Positions 40,696 through 50,476 are shown, numbered from the stretch's first letter. The stretch: DNA of 64,000 nt from Ensifer sp. Root278 (GCF_001429285.1 NZ_LMJJ01000004.1:111701-175700); one strand, 5' to 3'. Notes: generated by a model not told the origin, from the letters alone. Numbers and translations are program-made.

Positions 40696-40941
40696 TCAAG
40701 CGGTGCGGCGCCGGGTCTTGCTGCGCGCCGCAGCCGTTTTGCGACGGCTGACCTGCTTCTTGGCCGGCTTGCGAATGGCCGCTTCGAGGATATCCGCGAG
40801 GATGCCGCCGCCGGACGAAGTCGTCCGCGTCCGGCGCTTTGTCCGCTTGGTCGAGGTTCGCTTGACGCCGGTCTTCTTGAGGATTTCCTTCAATGCACTG
40901 TCAACGACGCCGCTGACGAGTTCCTTGATCAGGTCAGCCAT
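40696..40941 (-). CDS. Small basic protein, unknown function
   Basis: An 81-residue protein: a short amphipathic N-terminus (MADLIKELVSGVVDSALKEIL) and a Lys/Arg/Thr-rich remainder (KRTSTKRTKRRTRT, RRKTAAARSKTRRRT) like histone-H1 tails. It may bind nucleic acid. It lies 6 bases after bolA and is the middle gene of a bolA-grxD neighbourhood; its link to either is unproven. Confidence 0.7.
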   Translation of the reverse strand: MADLIKELVSGVVDSALKEILKKTGVKRTSTKRTKRRTRTTSSGGGILADILEAAIRKPAKKQVSRRKTAAARSKTRRRTA

Positions 40942-40947
40942 TCCGGC

Positions 40948-41181
40948 TTACTCCGGCGCGCTCGTCTGCAGGGCGAGGGCGTGTAGAACACCGCCCATGT
41001 TGCCCTTGAGTGCGTTGTAGACCATCTGGTGCTGCTGCACGCGGGTCTTGCCACGAAACGCCTCGGCCACGACTTCGGCGGCATAGTGGTCGCCGTCACC
41101 GGCCAGATCGCGGATCGTGACCTTGGCACCGGGAATCCCTGCCTTGATCATGTCTTCGATGTCGCCTGGTGTCATGGGCAT
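40948..41181 (-). CDS. bolA: BolA-family protein
   Basis: A 77-residue protein with the BolA fold: MTPGDIEDMIKAGIPGAKVTIRDLAGDGDHYAAEVVAEAFRG (cut here for length, N-terminal half) and the conserved QQHQMVYNAL helix with histidine. BolA proteins pair with CGFS glutaredoxins to move or sense Fe-S clusters. The grxD gene nearby fits this. It follows purL by 234 bases. Confidence 0.93.
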   Translation of the reverse strand: MPMTPGDIEDMIKAGIPGAKVTIRDLAGDGDHYAAEVVAEAFRGKTRVQQHQMVYNALKGNMGGVLHALALQTSAPE

Positions 41182-41415
41182 GATACGCCAACTCCCTTTT
41201 TATTCTGCAACGTCAGCAGCCTGCCGACGCCATCCATGAAATTAGGGAACCACGATTCAGGGGCGGAACGCAATTGCTGAATTGGGTGAGGGCGGCCAGT
41301 TGCTGGCGCCGGTACGATCAGATGATCACGCTTGATCGCGTCCCCAGATGACACCTTTCGAGGCATGCGAAGAGCCAGACGGGAGCCGCCGATCAGCGGT
41401 TCCCGTCGTCGTTTC

Positions 41416-43647
41416 TCAGTTCTCGGGAGCGAGATCGCCCTGCATGAATTCCGGGAACCAGCCTTCGTGGGTCGAGCGCAGCTCAGCGACCGAAACCGCC
41501 CTGGCATCGCCGAGCTTGACGGCATCGCCAGCGGTCTTGCCGATGACGGGCAGGGCAACGCCTGCGGCCTTAGCGCGGGCGGTAACCGCGTCGAGTGCGC
41601 CAGCGGCAACAGTTACGACGTAGCGGCCCTGATCTTCGCCATAGAAGGTCGCGATCGGGTCGTGACCGGCGACGGCATCAACCGTGGCGCCAATGCCCGA
41701 GGCCATCGCCATTTCGGCGACCGCAAGCGCCAGGCCACCCGACGAGCAATCGTGAACGGCCGTCACGAGGCCATCGACGATGAGGCCGCGGACGAAATCG
41801 CCCACCTTGCGTTCATGCGCCAGATCGACATGCGGCGCCGGACCGTCGGTGCGGCCGTGAACGTCTCGCATGTAGACCGACTGGGCGATGTGGGTGCCCA
41901 GGCCAACAGGTGCACCGGCAAGCAGGATCGTTTCGCCTTCCGCAGCAAAGCGGATGCGCGCCATCTTCGACCAGTCCTTGATCAGGCCAACGCCGCCGAT
42001 CGTTGGGGTCGGCAGGATCCCTTGGCCATTGGTCTCGTTGTAGAGCGAGACGTTGCCGGAAACGATCGGAAAGTCGAGCGCGGTGCATGCTTCGCCGATG
42101 CCCTTGATGGCATGGACCAGCTGGCTCATGATTTCCGGGCGTTCCGGGTTGCCGAAGTTGAGGTTGTCGGTGGCTGCCAGCGGCAGCGCGCCGGTTGCCG
42201 TCAGGTTGCGCCAGCATTCGGCGACCGCCTGCTTGCCGCCTTCGAACGGATCGGCTTCGACGTAACGCGGCGTTACGTCGGAGGAGAAGGCCAGCGCCTT
42301 GGAGACGTGACCCTCGACGCGCACGACGCCAGCGTCACCGCCCGGAAGCTGCAGCGAGTTGCCCTGGATCAGGGTGTCGTACTGTTCGTAGACCCAGCGG
42401 CGCGAGGAGTTGTTGGCCGAACCGACGAGCTTCACGAGTGCGTCGGCGACGTCAGCAGCCGGGATGTCGTTGGTTGCCAGCGGAGTCGAGGTCTTGGCAG
42501 GGGTCCAGGGACGATCATATTCCGGCGCTTCGTCGCCCAGTTCCTTGATCGGCAGGTTCGCGACTTCTTCGCCCTGGTGCAGGATGCGGAAGCGCAGGTC
42601 GTCCGTGGTCTTGCCGACGATCGCGAAATCGAGGCCCCACTTGACGAAGATCGCCTTGGCGACTTCTTCCTTGGCGGGCTCCAACACCATGAGCATGCGC
42701 TCCTGGCTTTCCGACAGCATCATCTCGTAAGCGGTCATGCGTTCTTCGCGAACGGGAACGCTATCAAGGTTGAGCTCGATGCCGAGGTCGCCCTTGGCGC
42801 CCATTTCGACGGCCGAGCAGGTGAGGCCGGCCGCACCCATGTCCTGGATGGCGATGACGGCGCCGGTCTGCATCAGCTCGAGGCAGGCTTCCAGCAGGCA
42901 TTTTTCGGTGAAGGGATCGCCGACCTGCACGGTCGGGCGCTTCTCTTCGATCGACTCGTCGAACTCGGCCGAGGCCATGGTCGCGCCGCCGACGCCATCG
43001 CGGCCGGTCTTGGCGCCGAGATAGACGACGGGCAAGCCGACGCCTTCGGCCTTGGAGTAGAAGATCGCATCGCTCTTGGCGAGACCGGCAGCAAAGGCGT
43101 TGACGAGGATGTTGCCGTTGTAGCGGGCATCGAACTCGACTTCGCCGCCGACGGTCGGAACACCGAAGGAATTGCCGTAGCCGCCGACACCGGCAACGAC
43201 GCCGGAAACGAGGTGGCGGGTCTTCGGATGATCCGGCGCGCCGAAGCGCAGCGCGTTCATGGCAGCAACCGGACGGGCGCCCATGGTGAAGACGTCGCGC
43301 AGGATGCCGCCGACGCCGGTCGCCGCGCCCTGGTAGGGCTCGATGTAAGAGGGGTGGTTATGGCTCTCCATCTTGAAGACGACGCAGTCGCCATCATCGA
43401 TATCCACCACACCGGCGTTTTCGCCCGGCCCCTGGATGACGCGCGGGCCCTTGGTCGGCAGCGTGCGCAGCCACTTCTTCGAGGACTTGTAGGAGCAGTG
43501 CTCGTTCCACATCGCCGAAAAGATGCCGAGCTCGGTGAAAGTCGGCTCGCGCCCGATCAGGCTCAGGATGCGCTCGTATTCGTCGGGCTTCAGCCCGTGC
43601 GATGCGATGAGGTCCGGGGTGATGGGGCGGGTGTTCGAAATCGTCAT
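41416..43647 (-). CDS. purL: Phosphoribosylformylglycinamidine synthase subunit II
   Basis: A 743-residue small-type PurL that works with PurQ and PurS in the fourth step of purine synthesis, using glutamine-derived ammonia and ATP. Seen: [15 protein letters not shown] (formylglycinamide site), [26 protein letters not shown], and GVGLIKDW. Small PurL lacks the glutaminase domain, which is PurQ at 56.7 kb. The two parts of one complex are thus separated by about 13 kb. Confidence 0.97.
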   Translation of the reverse strand: MTISNTRPITPDLIASHGLKPDEYERILSLIGREPTFTELGIFSAMWNEHCSYKSSKKWLRTLPTKGPRVIQGPGENAGVVDIDDGDCVVFKMESHNHPSYIEPYQGAATGVGGILRDVFTMGARPVAAMNALRFGAPDHPKTRHLVSGVVAGVGGYGNSFGVPTVGGEVEFDARYNGNILVNAFAAGLAKSDAIFYSKAEGVGLPVVYLGAKTGRDGVGGATMASAEFDESIEEKRPTVQVGDPFTEKCLLEACLELMQTGAVIAIQDMGAAGLTCSAVEMGAKGDLGIELNLDSVPVREERMTAYEMMLSESQERMLMVLEPAKEEVAKAIFVKWGLDFAIVGKTTDDLRFRILHQGEEVANLPIKELGDEAPEYDRPWTPAKTSTPLATNDIPAADVADALVKLVGSANNSSRRWVYEQYDTLIQGNSLQLPGGDAGVVRVEGHVSKALAFSSDVTPRYVEADPFEGGKQAVAECWRNLTATGALPLAATDNLNFGNPERPEIMSQLVHAIKGIGEACTALDFPIVSGNVSLYNETNGQGILPTPTIGGVGLIKDWSKMARIRFAAEGETILLAGAPVGLGTHIAQSVYMRDVHGRTDGPAPHVDLAHERKVGDFVRGLIVDGLVTAVHDCSSGGLALAVAEMAMASGIGATVDAVAGHDPIATFYGEDQGRYVVTVAAGALDAVTARAKAAGVALPVIGKTAGDAVKLGDARAVSVAELRSTHEGWFPEFMQGDLAPEN

Positions 43648-43773
43648 CGTCGACCGTCAAATCCTTCGGGCGGCGCGCAATCCACTTAAGAGGAATATGG
43701 CGCGTGCGAACCGCAACAGACACAGGGAGCGCTTTGCGGCTTCTTTAGCCTATGCTGCGGCGCGGCGCGACAG

Positions 43774-43812
43774 AAAAATACGGGCGATCAACAGCGGTTG
43801 ACGCCCGTATAA
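43774..43812 (-). terminator. Terminator of the PagL-like gene
   Basis: On the minus strand: ATACGGGCG / CGCCCGTAT stem with TCAAC/GTTGA inner arms, then TTTTT; 31 bases past the stop. Confidence 0.85.
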
Positions 43813-43842
43813 GCTTTGCAGAAGGCAGTGCGGCGACCAGCG

Positions 43843-44424
43843 TCAGAACTTGTAGCCGAGCGCAAGGCCGGCGCGTGTCAGGCCGTTGTTCGGACCGTCG
43901 CACAGATTGGCATGCGAAGCATGTTCCACGGTCGCCGAGACGTTCCAGTGCTCGTCGAGGCGGACGCCGGCAGCGGCGTATTCGCGGAAGAGGACGCGGC
44001 AGCCGAGTTGGGGACCGGAACCATTGGGTTCATCGAGGTCGCCGTCATGAATCGTGCCGCCGGCGCCGAACTCGACGAAGAGGCGCTGGGTCATGTCGAA
44101 GGTCCAGCTCAAACCGCCATAGGCCTGATTGACCCCATTAGACGACGTCGCAACCGCCGCGCCGGTATAGACCCGTGGGCGCAGCAGTTTTTCGCCGAGG
44201 TCGGTCGCCCCATCGGCGTCGAACGGGTCGAAATACACGGTGAACGACGGGAAGACCCCGTCTTCCTGCTTGTCGCCGGCGGCGATCGACGTCGTCACGC
44301 CGAAGCGCATTTCGTCGAAAACACCGTCCGCGGCAAGGGCCGGGGCGGCGGCGGTCAACGTGGTCGTGGCGAGAAGAAGATAGGCAATGCGACGCGATGA
44401 GGCGGGGCTGAACGGTAGCGGCAT
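43843..44424 (-). CDS. PagL-like lipid A 3-O-deacylase
   Basis: A 193-residue outer-membrane protein with a signal peptide (RIAYLLLATTTLTAAAPALA) and a beta-barrel body. The C-terminal block has His168 and Ser170 (VEHASHANL), the catalytic pair of PagL, and ends with F, as outer-membrane barrels do. PagL removes a fatty acid from lipid A, which changes host recognition. Catalytic residues in the right place make this a strong call, but activity is untested. Confidence 0.85.
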   Translation of the reverse strand: MPLPFSPASSRRIAYLLLATTTLTAAAPALAADGVFDEMRFGVTTSIAAGDKQEDGVFPSFTVYFDPFDADGATDLGEKLLRPRVYTGAAVATSSNGVNQAYGGLSWTFDMTQRLFVEFGAGGTIHDGDLDEPNGSGPQLGCRVLFREYAAAGVRLDEHWNVSATVEHASHANLCDGPNNGLTRAGLALGYKF

Positions 44425-44515
44425 GCGGAATCCTTAGAGGCGAATCATGTGCGCAAACTGCTAAAGTAGTATGTTGCTCAACCTTGCCCGAAAGTCACCC
44501 CGTGGATTTCTATAG

Positions 44516-45934
44516 TCACTCAAAACTGTCGTAGCCCGCCCGCCCGCTGTCGAGAAGCCGCTTCAGCGCCTGAAAACCTGCTCTTACCTGGGCTCGGTCC
44601 GGCGGCGAGGAAAAACCGATGCGAATGCGATGGAAAACGCGGTCGGTTCGTCCGGCCTTGAACTCGTCCTCGTCGTCGACAAGCACACCCTCCTGCAAAG
44701 CCGCCTGCTTGAAGGTACCTGAAAGCCAGGGGTCGGGCAGCTTCATCCAGAGGAACGGAATACAGGGGTGCGAGGTGAACTCGATGCCTTCGAAAATTTC
44801 GCGGGCCATCGCCTCGCGGGCGCGCACCTCTTCAATGCCCTTGCTGCGCAGGATTGCAGCCGAACCGGAAAGCACGAGGCGCGCGCAGAGCTCAGCGAGA
44901 ATGAACGGCAAGCCGCCGCTCACCATTTTGTGGGCAATGCGAATACGCTGGCTGAAATGCGGAGGGCAGGCGACCCAGCCGCCACGGACACCGGCAGCGA
45001 CCGACTTCGAAAGACCGCCAACCAGGAAGGTGCGTTCCGGCGCAAGCTCGGCCAAGAGCGGCGTCTGATCACCGGTCATTGCGCCATAGAGATCGTCCTC
45101 AACAAGCCAGACACCGTATTTGCGGGCGATGTCGGCGATCGCCTGGCGGCGCGCAAGCGGCATGACGGCAACCGTCGGGTTTTGTGCGCTCGGCATCAGG
45201 AACGCGAGCTTCGGATGCTGCTGCGCGCAGACGCGCTCGAAATCCTCGGGGATCATCCCGAACTCGTCGCTTTCGACCAGCGTCGTCCGGCGACCGACCA
45301 GGCCGGCGCTGCGGCTCACCTGCGAATAGGTGAGCGTCTCGAAGGCGATACGGTCGCCAGGCGCGGTAACCGCAGTGATGACGGCAACCACACCCGCATG
45401 GGCACCGAGCGTCGGCACGATGTTTTCCGGCTTCGGGCGGAAGCCGCCGCGCGCCAGCCATAGGCAACCCGCCTCGAACCAGTGATCCGGGAAGTTGCGG
45501 GCGTAGCTTGCGATGTCCGCATGGTGGTCGTGACTGATCTCGCCAAGCACCTCGCTCAAGACCGTGCCCTGGCCGATATCGGGCGCCGCTGTGCTGTCGA
45601 ACCTCAACTTGCCGGCAGGCGCCACAAGCGGCCGGGTGCCGGCGAGCGAAGTCGTCAGCGGATCCGCCTGCTCCGGCGGACGGCTTTCGGGATGATCTAG
45701 TACATAGGTGCCGCGACCGACTTCACCGCTCACAAGTCCGCGTTCGCGGACGACGTTATAGGCGCGTCCAATCGTGCCGATTGTCACGCCGATGTCGTAG
45801 GCGAGGTTGCGCTGCGGTGGCAATTTGGCGCCGACGGGCAGGGCGCCGTTGCCAATTGCCTGTTCGATCTGGTCAGCAATCCGCGCATAGAGCGGACCGT
45901 GACCCTGCTGAATGTCTGGGAGCCAACTTGTCAT
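44516..45934 (-). CDS. MocR-type regulator (GntR wHTH fused to aminotransferase)
   Basis: A 472-residue protein. Residues 10-80 are a GntR winged helix (LYARIADQIEQAIGNGALPVGAKLPPQRNLAYDIG); residues 95-472 are a fold-type-I PLP aminotransferase domain with the PLP lysine in VGGLSKSVAAGVRGGW. MocR proteins use PLP as a ligand sensor. The start codon at 45934 overlaps the proposed island attachment site; a GTG at 45988 would add 18 residues, partly from the island, and has no better ribosome site. In other rhizobia a MocR gene is often divergent from a DUF1127 gene; here the DUF1127 gene is 10 kb away past the island. Confidence 0.92.
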   Translation of the reverse strand: MTSWLPDIQQGHGPLYARIADQIEQAIGNGALPVGAKLPPQRNLAYDIGVTIGTIGRAYNVVRERGLVSGEVGRGTYVLDHPESRPPEQADPLTTSLAGTRPLVAPAGKLRFDSTAAPDIGQGTVLSEVLGEISHDHHADIASYARNFPDHWFEAGCLWLARGGFRPKPENIVPTLGAHAGVVAVITAVTAPGDRIAFETLTYSQVSRSAGLVGRRTTLVESDEFGMIPEDFERVCAQQHPKLAFLMPSAQNPTVAVMPLARRQAIADIARKYGVWLVEDDLYGAMTGDQTPLLAELAPERTFLVGGLSKSVAAGVRGGWVACPPHFSQRIRIAHKMVSGGLPFILAELCARLVLSGSAAILRSKGIEEVRAREAMAREIFEGIEFTSHPCIPFLWMKLPDPWLSGTFKQAALQEGVLVDDEDEFKAGRTDRVFHRIRIGFSSPPDRAQVRAGFQALKRLLDSGRAGYDSFE

Positions 45935-45938
45935 AGTG
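45928..45938. other. Candidate attL core of the island
   Basis: TTGTCATAGTG, also found at 55852-55862. It covers the mocR start codon and lies 100 bases before the integrase gene. Only 11 bp are shared, so this is a working proposal. Confidence 0.5.
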
Positions 45939-46037
45939 TCAGATAAATTTCCAATGAAACCCTTATTTTCCCGTGCTTTCAGCCTCACATAATGGTAGAT
46001 TTGTTTACCCCAATCTTACCCCGAGGAGGCCGGGACC

Positions 46038-47420
46038 ATGACCGTATCGAAAGCAGCGATCGAAGGTGCCAAGCTTGCGAGACAATCCGGTAAGCGTGAC
46101 GAGACACGAATAAAGGATTGTCCCGGTTTGTATGTAATATCTCAGCCCCCGAACAAGCAAGGCAGTGTCAATCAATCGTGGGCTTATCGTTACCGTTCCC
46201 CTGTGACCCACAAGCCCGCCAAGCTCACTCTAGGCCCTCTCAGCCTGACGGTAGGCGGCATTGATGTGAATGTCCCCCAACCGCTCGTGGAGCCGGTCTT
46301 TGGTGAACCGCTCGACCTCGACGGTGCGAAAGAACTGGCGCAAGTCTGCCGCAAGATGCTCAAGCAGCGCATTGACCCCGCCATAGCGGTCAAAGAGTTA
46401 AAGGACGGTACGGCTGGAATTGTGCAGGCTGCCAAGGTGGATGGGTGGACGTTTGAGGAACTGCTGACGAAGTTCATGCAGTGGTATCAGCCCAATCGCG
46501 ATACCACCAAAATCCAAACGGCCTATTGGCTCGGTCTCAAGTCGGACGGCAAGGGCGGCTGGCTGCCAAGGGGCGTTGGCAAAGGCGTGCTCGGCACATG
46601 GCGGGGCAGGGTCTTTAGCCGCCATGACGGGGCGCCAGTGCTAACGAAGGTCGACGCTAACGACGTCCTAAGTGGCATGCCGAAGGTTTCCCGCAACCGC
46701 ACCCGCTCAGCGCTCAAGATTTTCAGCGGCTGGGCCTCTGAGCACGGCGCGAACGGCACACCCTATGTCACCATGGACCCTTTTGCCGGGTTGAAGCGTA
46801 AGACCCAGGATCAAGAGAACCCTGACCGTCATGTGCTCAAGCCGTGGGAGATAGCCGCCCTGTGGAAGGCCGTCATGGCCGACCCGGACCCGTATGGACT
46901 GGGGGCGCTGTTGATCCTCATCACTGCGCAGCGCCCGGAAATGACCTTTGACGCCCGGTTTGGCCAGTTCGATTTCGTGGAGCGGGAATGGCACATCAAA
47001 GCGGCAGACGTGAAGGTTGAAAGCATGGGCGACCACATGGTGCCGTTGTCTGAGCGGGCCTTGTGGCTGATTGCTCAGCTGCCGACGACAAGCGGCTATT
47101 TGTTCCAGCCGAGCGGCAATGAGAAGCGGCCATTGAACCGTCACTGGCGACCAAAGGACAAGCTAGACGCCAAGGCTAACAGGGTCGCGCATGCGGCGGG
47201 CAAGCCGTCGCTGGACCACTGGACCTACAAGGATTTGCAGCGCACGGCCATCACGATGATGGAGGAAGTGTTGCATGTGCCGTCGCACGTAACGAAGGCC
47301 ATCCAGCAGCACGCTATCGGATCGAAGAGCGATCAGGCGTACCGGACGGGCAGCTATGCCGAACAGCGGGCAGGGGCACTTGAGCGGTGGGGGCAGTACC
47401 TTGCCGAGATAACCGCCTAA
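46038..47420 (+). CDS. int: Tyrosine recombinase (integrase)
   Basis: A 460-residue phage-type integrase. The catalytic residues can be placed: Arg299 (LITAQRPEM), Arg402 (KDLQRTA, with Lys in place of the usual first His), His425 (QQHAIG) and the nucleophile Tyr435 (AYRTGSY). The N-terminal half has the arm-DNA-binding and core-binding regions. It should insert and excise the island. GAGGAGG precedes the ATG. Inside the island it is the first gene, pointing inward from the left border. Confidence 0.93.
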   Translation: MTVSKAAIEGAKLARQSGKRDETRIKDCPGLYVISQPPNKQGSVNQSWAYRYRSPVTHKPAKLTLGPLSLTVGGIDVNVPQPLVEPVFGEPLDLDGAKELAQVCRKMLKQRIDPAIAVKELKDGTAGIVQAAKVDGWTFEELLTKFMQWYQPNRDTTKIQTAYWLGLKSDGKGGWLPRGVGKGVLGTWRGRVFSRHDGAPVLTKVDANDVLSGMPKVSRNRTRSALKIFSGWASEHGANGTPYVTMDPFAGLKRKTQDQENPDRHVLKPWEIAALWKAVMADPDPYGLGALLILITAQRPEMTFDARFGQFDFVEREWHIKAADVKVESMGDHMVPLSERALWLIAQLPTTSGYLFQPSGNEKRPLNRHWRPKDKLDAKANRVAHAAGKPSLDHWTYKDLQRTAITMMEEVLHVPSHVTKAIQQHAIGSKSDQAYRTGSYAEQRAGALERWGQYLAEITA

Positions 47421-48192
47421 CGGGCATTTCACGGGGTCGGGCGTGTAGGCGTACCGACCCTTTTCTTTGTCATTGACGGGCCCGTAGCGCAGCGTGGAAG
47501 CTGACACGGCAGAGAGTTACAGGCCGGTCGGTGATTGGGTCGGTTTTATCTAGTCGTAAGTATCTGACCATGTTGTGTAATTCATACAAATTGACGTATA
47601 CGTCAATGCAGAAATGCCCCCATGTGCGCACTCCGTGCATGTCTCCACGAAAATCCATGTTCTAGGCGCATAGCTCCGGGTATTCGTGTCGGCTTACCGT
47701 CCCGGTTATGAGGCGTGACAAGGAGCGGGACAGACGTGTATTTGTCGATGTGTCAAATAGGCGTGTGCAGGTATATCTAGTGATATCAACAATTTAGCTT
47801 CTCATTCGTTTACCCTGCTGCGCCACTCGGGTAAAAAAGGCACCGTGTCCGGGTAGTCGTCGCCCGGTGTGGCCGTGGCCCGGAGGGGGCCGGGCTTCCC
47901 CCCAAAGGGGCCCCGCAGGGGGAGGAGGTACTAGCCCCACCACATGGACACTAGGTCAATTCCAGAAAAAGCGTTCGCCCCATAAGTGATTGATAAAGCA
48001 GGCCTTTTCCCGTTTGCCGTGCCTGCACCCGAAATCCATGCGAAAACAACCCGTAAGCCGTTGTTTCAAATAGCTTTCCTACGTTTTCCTGATGGGTGGG
48101 GCCGGGAGCAGTCTCAAAAAAAAGCCGCGTGTAGCGTCTCGCGTTGAGCCTACAACTCAAGCTAATCTTCCTCTGCAACCACGGGGGAATAG
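47421..48192. other. Gene-free stretch with palindromes, island
   Basis: No convincing gene in 772 bases. It holds a perfect 18-bp palindrome ATTGACGTATACGTCAAT at 47590-47607, a CTAGTCG copy at 47550, a GTTTACCC (47808) also present next to attL at 46003, and at 47878-47935 a very GC-rich run of short hairpins (GCCCGG / CCGGGC, then CCCCCC / GGGG). Candidates are regulatory sites, integrase arm sites or an origin of transfer. Confidence 0.5.
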
Positions 48193-49008
48193 ATGTCGCG
48201 AGTCCGCAAGAAGAAAGAAAAAGTCGATCTTGAATCCGCAAAGGCTGCGTATGCCGACTTCGAGCGGGCTACCAGCAACGCGGTGACCATATCCCAACGC
48301 AACCTTGGCATGGTTCACACCGGGCGTCAAAGACGTGCCTTGTCGGTGTTCACAAAGCTGATTATGCACAATATGTCGATATCGGTTCTTGCCGACCGCT
48401 TCTTTGATAATCCTAGCGGATCGGCCCTGCTTGACCATTATTCACTAGCTGTGCTGGCTCGGGCTTCAATAGATGCTAGCCTGATGACGATGTACATTTC
48501 GGAGCCAAGCCTCAGCACTAAGCAGTGGGATTTGCGCCGACAGCTTCTGTTTTTACACGACGACAGCAACCGAAAACGGTTCTTAAAGCCACTCAAAGCC
48601 TACGGGGTGCAGGCCAGCGACCCGGCTAACGATGGTGTCAGACTCGGCATTCAAACGCGCATACGCGAGCTAGGGGCTGCACTTCTGTACAGCGAACCGA
48701 AGATTGCGGAGTTTCAGAACGGTATGTTCTTATTCTTGGATGGCGTTCGCGGCGCGGTTAGAGAGGCGGGATGGAGCGTCGACGACTTCGATTTCAATCA
48801 GTCTTACCTTTCGGCATATGTGCACACGCACCCCGTGAGCTTCATGAGATTTGACGAACAGTTGCGCGTTGGGGGCATTTCACCATTTCAAGCCGATTTC
48901 TGCCATTACCTTTTCAGTATGTTGCAAGAGTACACGCAATCCGTAGTCGACAGGATGGACGTCTTTAGCGTTCCCGATAAGGGTGACCCCAACGGACACA
49001 TAGAATAG
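48193..49008 (+). CDS. Unrecognised island protein, mostly helical
   Basis: A 271-residue cytosolic protein, no signal or transmembrane segment. The N-terminus is basic (MSRVRKKKEKVD). The body is helical, and the block LSAYVHTHPVSFMRF near residue 217 and ARASIDASLMTMYI near 94 vaguely recall DUF5677/HEPN-like cargo proteins, which can be defence genes; this is only an impression. GGGGGAATAG precedes the ATG. It is alone, with 380 gene-free bases after it, and so may be a cargo gene of the element. Confidence 0.75.
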   Translation: MSRVRKKKEKVDLESAKAAYADFERATSNAVTISQRNLGMVHTGRQRRALSVFTKLIMHNMSISVLADRFFDNPSGSALLDHYSLAVLARASIDASLMTMYISEPSLSTKQWDLRRQLLFLHDDSNRKRFLKPLKAYGVQASDPANDGVRLGIQTRIRELGAALLYSEPKIAEFQNGMFLFLDGVRGAVREAGWSVDDFDFNQSYLSAYVHTHPVSFMRFDEQLRVGGISPFQADFCHYLFSMLQEYTQSVVDRMDVFSVPDKGDPNGHIE

Positions 49009-49388
49009 AAGACACCGAGCGGCGCAGAGTGGGCCACCGGCTTAACGCCGGGATCGATGGCCAGCTTGTTCCGGGGCTCACTCCGGTCAAGGGCACGCAA
49101 GCTCTCGGGCTTCGCCCTCGACCCTATGACCTGCGTTCACTCCTCACGGCACGCCATCTCGCTTCCGGCTAAAGCTACTGTGGCCCGACCGATCATCGGG
49201 GACGCGGGCCGGCGTGTGAGGGCCAATTTCCGGGCCGAAACCCTTGCGCCGCAGGGCATTGAGCCCCTAACCCGACTAGTCGGGTGCAAATAAGCGGCCA
49301 CTGGCGAGTGTTTCTTGTGGCCGCCATCACCCATCAGATTATCTTTCCGAAGGGCCTTGCTGGCCAACGTCGTCAGAGCGTGGGCGCA
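49009..49388. other. Gene-free stretch with a perfect palindrome, island
   Basis: No gene is supported. The 16-bp perfect palindrome ACCCGACTAGTCGGGT lies at 49270-49285 and a GGGC/GCCC hairpin at about 49108. The CTAGTCG half recurs at 47550, 54969 and 55363. Confidence 0.5.
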
Positions 49389-49676
49389 TCAATGACGGGT
49401 GGCGGGCGGTTGCTCAGCGGTCGACGCCGTGTCGTACACGAAGGTGCGGCGTGGGGTCCTGGCTTTAACGACCCGGTGGAAATTGGTGATAGCCATAGCC
49501 CGCATCTTGGGGGTGTAGGGGCCGCCGACGATCTCGGCCCGCCGTGTCCCGATCAGCGTAGATGTGAGGACAAGGCGACCGTCTGGAAGCTTGCGCAGCT
49601 TGACCACGGACGGCCCGGCTAGAGCGCTAAGCAATGGGGTAGAGGCCAGACGTTCAGCGTTTGTGAGATGGGCCAT
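49389..49676 (-). CDS. Unrecognised small island protein
   Basis: A 95-residue protein, start fixed by GAGGAGGT ahead of the ATG. It is basic in the middle (VVKLRKLPDGRLVLTS) and ends with a disordered ATTRH-like tail. No family recognised. It is last in a minus-strand group of five genes, with 159 bases between it and the previous gene. Confidence 0.7.
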   Translation of the reverse strand: MAHLTNAERLASTPLLSALAGPSVVKLRKLPDGRLVLTSTLIGTRRAEIVGGPYTPKMRAMAITNFHRVVKARTPRRTFVYDTASTAEQPPATRH

Positions 49677-49720
49677 GGGTGACCTCCTCAATGGCCGGGA
49701 CAAACCGGCAAGTGTAATGC

Positions 49721-49743
49721 GTGGGTGGTGGTGGTGGTGGTGG
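49721..49743. repeat. GGT microsatellite
   Basis: GTGGGTGG followed by five GGT units, between two small genes of the island. It is a simple repeat prone to length change and lies 45 bases before the start of the 49389 gene. Confidence 0.8.
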
Positions 49744-49835
49744 CCGGAGGAGACTGAGACCGGCCACCTTGCTAACGGCGGCACAAACACCGTCAGCGGC
49801 CCGGCTAGGAAACACTGCCGGGATGGGTTTGGCCG

Positions 49836-50036
49836 TTAGCCTGCCTCAGGGCCGGACGCGTCGTCGTCGTCACCCTCGTCAGCGGCGTTTAGCAGGCGTT
49901 TGGCGATTGCGAGGGCTGCGGCTTCGGCGTCGGTTTCGTCGGCCTCATCGAACAGGTCTAGCAGGTCGTCGGCCAGATCCTCGGCTGTCTCGGCGTTGTC
50001 GATGGCCTTCTGGAGCTTGCGGTCGATCGAACGCAT
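49836..50036 (-). CDS. Small acidic island protein
   Basis: A 66-residue protein with a helical N-terminus (MRSIDRKLQKAIDNAETAEDL) and very many Asp and Glu residues at the end (DEGDDDDASG). No family recognised. It starts 2 bases after the stop of the 50039 gene, so it is co-translated with it. Confidence 0.65.
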   Translation of the reverse strand: MRSIDRKLQKAIDNAETAEDLADDLLDLFDEADETDAEAAALAIAKRLLNAADEGDDDDASGPEAG

Positions 50037-50038
50037 GG

Positions 50039-50476
50039 TCAGGCATCCTGTTGCGTGAGGAGTTCAAACAGGCGATCGGCGTCCTCTTTGTTGAGGGGGC
50101 GTGGCGAGATCATGGTCCCGTCGACGTCAACGATTTTAAATCGACCGCCGCCGAGCCCCAACATCGTGAAGCCCGTCTCTGACGAGGCGACGACCTCTTC
50201 CGTCAGCGATCCAGCCGCTTCCTTGAGAGCGGCATCAATTTCAGCCTGGAATTGTGCCTTCTTATCGCTCAAAAACTTGACCCGTCCGAGGGCCACGACG
50301 TCAAAGCCAGCTGCGGCTGCCACGGCTTCACTGACCGAGCGCCCAAAGTCATCGTAGAACGAACCTGGCTCGTCCTTGTACATGTAGACCCGAGTGGCCG
50401 AGATGTAGGATTGTTTCATTGTGACGCCACGGTCGAGGTCGATTTTACCAACGTAGCCGGGTTGTGTAGTGCTCAT
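50039..50476 (-). CDS. Unrecognised island protein
   Basis: A 145-residue protein, soluble, no motif recognised. The middle is helical (KKAQFQAEIDAALKEAAG) and the end reads FKIVDVDGTMISPRPLNKEDADRL. ATG at 50476 with AGGAG, which is inside the end of the previous gene. It is the third gene of the minus-strand operon. Confidence 0.7.
   Translation of the reverse strand: MSTTQPGYVGKIDLDRGVTMKQSYISATRVYMYKDEPGSFYDDFGRSVSEAVAAAAGFDVVALGRVKFLSDKKAQFQAEIDAALKEAAGSLTEEVVASSETGFTMLGLGGGRFKIVDVDGTMISPRPLNKEDADRLFELLTQQDA

Noticed and set aside
41332..43689. 785-residue frame opposite purL
   Set aside because: Shadow of PurL with biased composition.
47478..47550. tRNA-like start (GGGCCCGTAGCGCAGCGTGG) in the gap after the integrase
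   Set aside because: No T-arm GGTTC block, no closing acceptor strand and poor D-stem pairing.
47951..48241. 96-residue minus-strand frame at 47951
   Set aside because: No ribosome site, overlaps the next gene's start, composition random.
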